A DNA stretch of 9,023 bases, taken from Deltaproteobacteria bacterium (GTDB taxonomy: Bacteria; Myxococcota; Kuafuiibacteriia; Kuafuiibacteriales; Kuafuiibacteriaceae). The translations under genes were made by a program, and so were the position numbers. A model generated the notes under the pieces. The model searched no databases. It saw nothing but the letters and a program-made list of their open reading frames with translations, and had not been told where the DNA came from. Positions 6,640 through 9,023 of the stretch are shown one piece after another; within the stretch, counting starts at the first letter, position 1; every line of letters starts with the position of its first letter. The stretch is taken from NCBI GenBank assembly GCA_016713425.1, contig JADJPE010000002.1, positions 1 to 9,023 of the forward strand. Reading direction: 5' to 3'.

Positions 6640-7169
6640 CGCAGCCGCTAGCAACCAGTAGCAAGGATCCCCGCCCCAATCTTCGGTTTCCAATTAGCAT
6701 CGGCGGTCGAGAAATATGGCCGGAGAAGCAATGGATCTGGTCACGCGAACGCGTCGAGCAGGCGATCGCGAACGACGAACTCGTGGTCAATGAGTCAAGC
6801 GGAAAAGTTAGTGTACGGGTTAAGCAATATTTGAAGAATGAACTTGGCGAAATGCGCGAGATGAAACCGCTATCGATTATGGTTGGTCCGTATAACCAGG
6901 AGGGGACCGCAGAAGTTTTCGAGCTATTTGGCACCGACAACGTGTTCTCTTTTCCAAAACCAGTTGATCTAGTTCGGCACTTTGTGTCGCTGACGGTCAA
7001 TGATGTAAGAGACACGAGCGCGATCATCGTTGATTTCTTCGCAGGCTCTGGAACCCTCGGACAAGCTGTCCTGGCACAGAACGCAATAGACGGCGCACGA
7101 CGTCGATTTAAATCGTGCAATTGCCAGAATCCTCGACAGTACCGACGACGCCAGCGCACCAGCTCGTGA
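6600..7169 (+). CDS. Mod methyltransferase, target-recognition region and SAM-binding motif (fragment 2)
   Basis: Frame 3 continues the methyltransferase: RDSKFAVRGGFVTQPL, then IWPEKQWIWSRERVEQAIAN and KQYLKNELGEMREMKPLSIM of the target-recognition region. NVFSFPKPVDLVRHFVSL and SAIIVDFFAGSGTLGQAVLA follow, with the SAM-binding FAGSGT (motif I) at 7038-7055. It has no start of its own near 6600 and depends on the first fragment. The reliable reading ends at about 7110, where TTTAAATCG probably lacks one A; repaired, it continues KIVQLPES in frame 2. The frame-3 residues from there to the stop at 7167-7169 are artefactual. GC content is about half across this stretch, clearly below the catalytic flanks. 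This fits a specificity domain acquired by recombination, as known for type III mod genes. Confidence 0.82.
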   Translation, partial: GRDSKFAVRGGFVTQPLATSSKDPRPNLRFPISIGGREIWPEKQWIWSRERVEQAIANDELVVNESSGKVSVRVKQYLKNELGEMREMKPLSIMVGPYNQEGTAEVFELFGTDNVFSFPKPVDLVRHFVSLTVNDVRDTSAIIVDFFAGSGTLGQAVLAQNAIDGARRRFKSCNCQNPRQYRRRQRTSS

Positions 7170-7714
7170 GTTCTGCGACCAGCGAGGCAAGCCCCGCAGC
7201 ATCGCCGAGCTGACCAAGGAACGCCTCCGCCGTGCCGGCAAGAAGATCAAAGCCGACAACCCTCTCTTCGCCGGCGACGTCGGCTTCCGGGTCTTCAAGC
7301 TCGCGTCGACCAACATGCGGGAATGGGATCCCGATCGCGACAAGCTCGCGCGCAAACGCTGCAGGACTCCGTCGAACGCACGAAGTCCGACCGCACGGAA
7401 GCGGACATCCTCTACGAGCTCCTGTTGAAGCAGGGGACTCGATCTTTGGCGTACCGATCGAGAAGCGCGTGATCGCGGGCAAGGATGTCCATTCGATTGG
7501 CGGCGGAACGCTGTTCGCGTGTCTCGCACCGTCGATCGCCATGGCCGACGTCGAGGTGCTGGCGCAGGGCATCGTCGATTGGCGGAAAGCTCTCGCACCT
7601 TCGGGCGATGTGACGTGCATCTTCCGCGACAGTGCGTTCGCCGACGACGTCACGAAGACCAACCTCGCGGCGATCCTCGAGCAGAACGGCGTCGAGAAAG
7701 TGCGCAGTCTGTGA
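7112..7714 (+). CDS. Mod methyltransferase, C-terminal part (fragment 3, three frame changes)
   Basis: The end of the methyltransferase is spread over three frames. IVQLPES is in frame 2 (7112-7132). LDSTDDASAPAREFCDQRGK, then RSIAELTKERLRRAGKKIKA and VGFRVFKLASTNMREWDPDR are in frame 1 (7132 to about 7349). QTLQDSVERTKSDRTEADIL is in frame 3 (7353 to about 7436). SIFGVPIEKRVIAGKDVHSI and DSAFADDVTKTNLAAILEQN, then GVEKVRSL, are in frame 2 to TGA 7712-7714. Each join needs one added base next to a repeated base: CC at 7131, GC repeat at 7350, GGGG at 7433-7436. The IAELTKERLRRA and FRVFKL segments, with the LAAILEQ ending, are characteristic of Mod C-termini in this gene neighbourhood, a part used in subunit assembly. 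The repaired whole gene is about 639 residues, a normal Mod length. Confidence 0.78.
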
Positions 7715-7965
7715 ACTGTCGGAGCATGCAACCGTGACGGGCGCCAACCCTCGACCCACCGGGGATGTCGTGCGTGCGGCGACTATCTGGGATTTCCGGA
7801 TGGTTCGCCGTTGGCGGATCGTGCGGGTGGGTTGGGAAACGCCGGATCGCAACGCGTAAGGAACAACTTACACGTCGTTTGGGTCGCGGACGGCTTCGTC
7901 AGCGACTCCCGCGGTCGCATGCTCACGCGGCCGTCGTCGACCTGATCCCAGGAAAGTGGTCTCGC
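7715..7965 (+). other. 251-base stretch between Mod and the AlbA_2 gene, no confident gene
   Basis: No RNA gene or strong hairpin terminator was recognised here. Two short openings exist. Frame 3 runs from GTG 7734 to the stop at 7857-7859 (VTGANPRPTGDVVRAATIWD and onward). Frame 2 has no stop from 7715 to TGA 7943-7945 and reads GDYLGFPDGSPLADRAGGLG, then NLHVVWVADGFVSDSRGR; its only starts are TTG 7811, TTG 7832 and a late ATG 7919. The frame-2 piece looks somewhat protein-like and could be a small gene damaged by an indel. The evidence is too weak to call it. Confidence 0.3.
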
Positions 7966-8544
7966 GTGAGTGACTCCGACACCATCGCGTTGGTCGAAAG
8001 GCTGAGAGCCGAGCCGCGCGAAGTGGAGTGGCTCGAGTTCAAGCGCAATCACGTCGCGCCCGACAAGTTTGGCGAGTACGTCTCGGCATTGGCGAACGCC
8101 GCGAGCAAGGCGTCGAGGGATCACGGCTACCTGCTTTTCGGGATCGACAATGCGACGCACGAAGTCGTCGGGACGGCGTTCGACCCGCAGAGTGCGAAGG
8201 CCAAGGGCAATCAAAGTTTGATTCCTTGGGTCTGCGCGAAGCTCGACCCCAATCCAGGCGTGGACGTGAAGGTCGTCACGTTTCCGGGTGACCGGCGCGT
8301 GGTCGTCGTCGTGATTGGTGCGGCGCCGACCGGTCCCGTGCGTTTCGACGGTACAGGGTTCATCCGCATCGGATCGGACACGACGACGCTCGACAAACAT
8401 CGCGAGATCGAGGCCGAGTTGTGGGCGGTGAAGCGAGACTGGTCGGCGAAGGTGTGCGAAGCGGCGACGCTCGCTCATTTTGGATCCCGCGGCGATCTCG
8501 AAGTCGCGGGAGCAATTCGTCCAGCGCAATCCGAGTCAAGCTGA
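7966..8544 (+). CDS. AlbA_2 (Schlafen-like) domain / ATP-binding protein, N-terminal part
   Basis: This is the N-terminal domain of a COG2865-type protein. GTG 7966 is chosen because AGGAAAG (7950-7956) lies 9 bases upstream and because the family begins just before the E-x-EFK signature. VEWLEFKRN is at about 8023-8049 (Glu 24 at 8035). It is followed by FGEYVSALANAASKASRDHG, YLLFGIDNATHEVVG, a beta-rich DRRVVVVVIGAAPTGPVRF, and FIRIGSDTTTLDKHREIEAE, the order normal for AlbA_2. These domains bind nucleic acid, and some Schlafen relatives cleave RNA. The frame is lost at about 8479-8481, where CATTTTGG probably has one T too many. CATTTGG would give AHLDPAAISKSREQFV and join the next fragment. 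The frame-1 residues beyond that, to the stop at 8542-8544, are out of frame. Family proteins are annotated as transcriptional regulators or ATP-binding proteins, often in defence loci. Confidence 0.82.
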   Translation: MSDSDTIALVERLRAEPREVEWLEFKRNHVAPDKFGEYVSALANAASKASRDHGYLLFGIDNATHEVVGTAFDPQSAKAKGNQSLIPWVCAKLDPNPGVDVKVVTFPGDRRVVVVVIGAAPTGPVRFDGTGFIRIGSDTTTLDKHREIEAELWAVKRDWSAKVCEAATLAHFGSRGDLEVAGAIRPAQSESS

Positions 8545-9023
8545 CGTGGTGCGGAAGTGGGACGACGAGACGTTCTTGAGCAAGATCAAGATCCTGAAGC
8601 ACGGTCGCGTGACCAACGCCGCTCTGGTTCTGCTTGGGGCGAGGAAGCCGCGGCGCTGCTCTCACCCGCAGTCGCGCGGATGACGTGGGTGCTTCGCGAC
8701 GCGAAGAAGATCGACCTCGACTACGCACACTTCGACCCGCCGTTCGTGGTTGCTGTCGACAACGTTCTGAATCGCATCCGAAACTTGACGGTGCGCGTCC
8801 TCCCGAACAACACGCTCTTCCCGAAGGAGCTTTCGCAGTACGACTCATGGGTCCTCCGCGAGGCGCTGCACAATGCAATCGCGCACCAGGACTTTCGACT
8901 CCACGGGAAGATCAACGTCGTCGAGTTCCCTGATCGCATCCTGCTGTCGAACGCAGGGTCGTTCTTGCCGGGAAGCGTCGATCGCGTCATCGAAGACGAC
9001 ACGCCGCCCGAGGTCTATCGCAA
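8480..9023 (+). CDS. AlbA_2 / GHKL ATPase-like protein, continuing past the right edge
   Basis: The rest of the same protein. Frame 2 reads LDPAAISKSREQFVQRNPSQ, then KWDDETFLSKIKILKHGRVT and NAALVLLG up to about 8640. There GGGG (8637-8640) probably lacks one G, and frame 1 continues with EEAAALLSPAVARMTWVLRD, then LDYAHFDPPFVVAVDNVLNR and NTLFPKELSQYDSWVLREAL. The N-box-like REALHNAIAHQDF of a GHKL/HATPase_c_4 domain is at about 8857-8895, with its Asn at 8872. SNAGSFLPGSVD (8947-8982) matches the second conserved block. No stop is met before 9023, so the C-terminus, usually a winged-helix region in this family, lies outside. As the sequence stands, the frame-2 piece ends at TGA 8681-8683. 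Confidence 0.8.

Noticed and set aside
5800..7714. Phase-variable mod gene switched by simple repeats
   Set aside because: Phase-variable mod genes carry long tandem repeats. Here the runs at the frame changes are only 2-5 bases long and five separate shifts would have to be corrected together.
1..9023. CRISPR array, tRNA, rRNA, insertion sequence or integration site
   Set aside because: No regularly spaced direct repeats, no cloverleaf-like or rRNA sequence, no transposase and no terminal inverted repeats were noticed on reading through.

Overview
This window is GC-rich bacterial DNA. Third codon positions are mostly G or C, and GTG starts are common. Every credible gene is on the + strand, and two gene pairs overlap by four bases (GTGA), so the block looks like one operon. 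No rRNA, tRNA or diagnostic housekeeping gene is present, so the host can only be called a high-GC bacterium. Planctomycetes or myxobacteria-like lineages would fit, but this is not proven.

Layout. Positions 2-116 hold the tail of an unrecognised gene, followed by an overlapping unrecognised gene at 113-1771 whose frame changes several times. Positions 1831-5025 hold one large gene, about 1065 codons once repaired: a PLD-like N-terminal domain fused to a SNF2-type (superfamily 2) helicase. Next come an intact DUF4391-family gene (5022-5786) and a type III-like (Mod, beta-class) DNA methyltransferase (5800-7714, about 639 residues once repaired). A 251-base stretch without a confident gene (7715-7965) follows. 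Last is the start of a COG2865-type protein, an AlbA_2/Schlafen domain plus a GHKL ATPase-like domain, which runs off the right edge (7966 to beyond 9023).

How the genes may work together. A PLD-helicase, DUF4391, Mod and AlbA_2/ATPase set in one operon reads as a methylation-associated genome-defence locus related to type III restriction-modification. Mod would mark self DNA and the helicase would translocate on DNA. The AlbA_2/ATPase protein may regulate or sense. No Res nuclease is visible; it could lie beyond 9023. The defence role is inferred from gene content and has not been demonstrated.

Two points shape how the window should be read. First, nearly every gene except DUF4391 is broken by one-base frame changes (about 17 in 9 kb, none between about 3830 and 6600). 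They mostly sit at short homopolymers or doubled bases, and no clear in-frame nonsense mutation appears in the repaired frames. This looks more like uncorrected sequencing indels than gene decay. Second, GC content falls to about half over roughly 6350-7090, which lies within the target-recognition region of Mod between its two catalytic motifs. This suggests exchange of the specificity domain.
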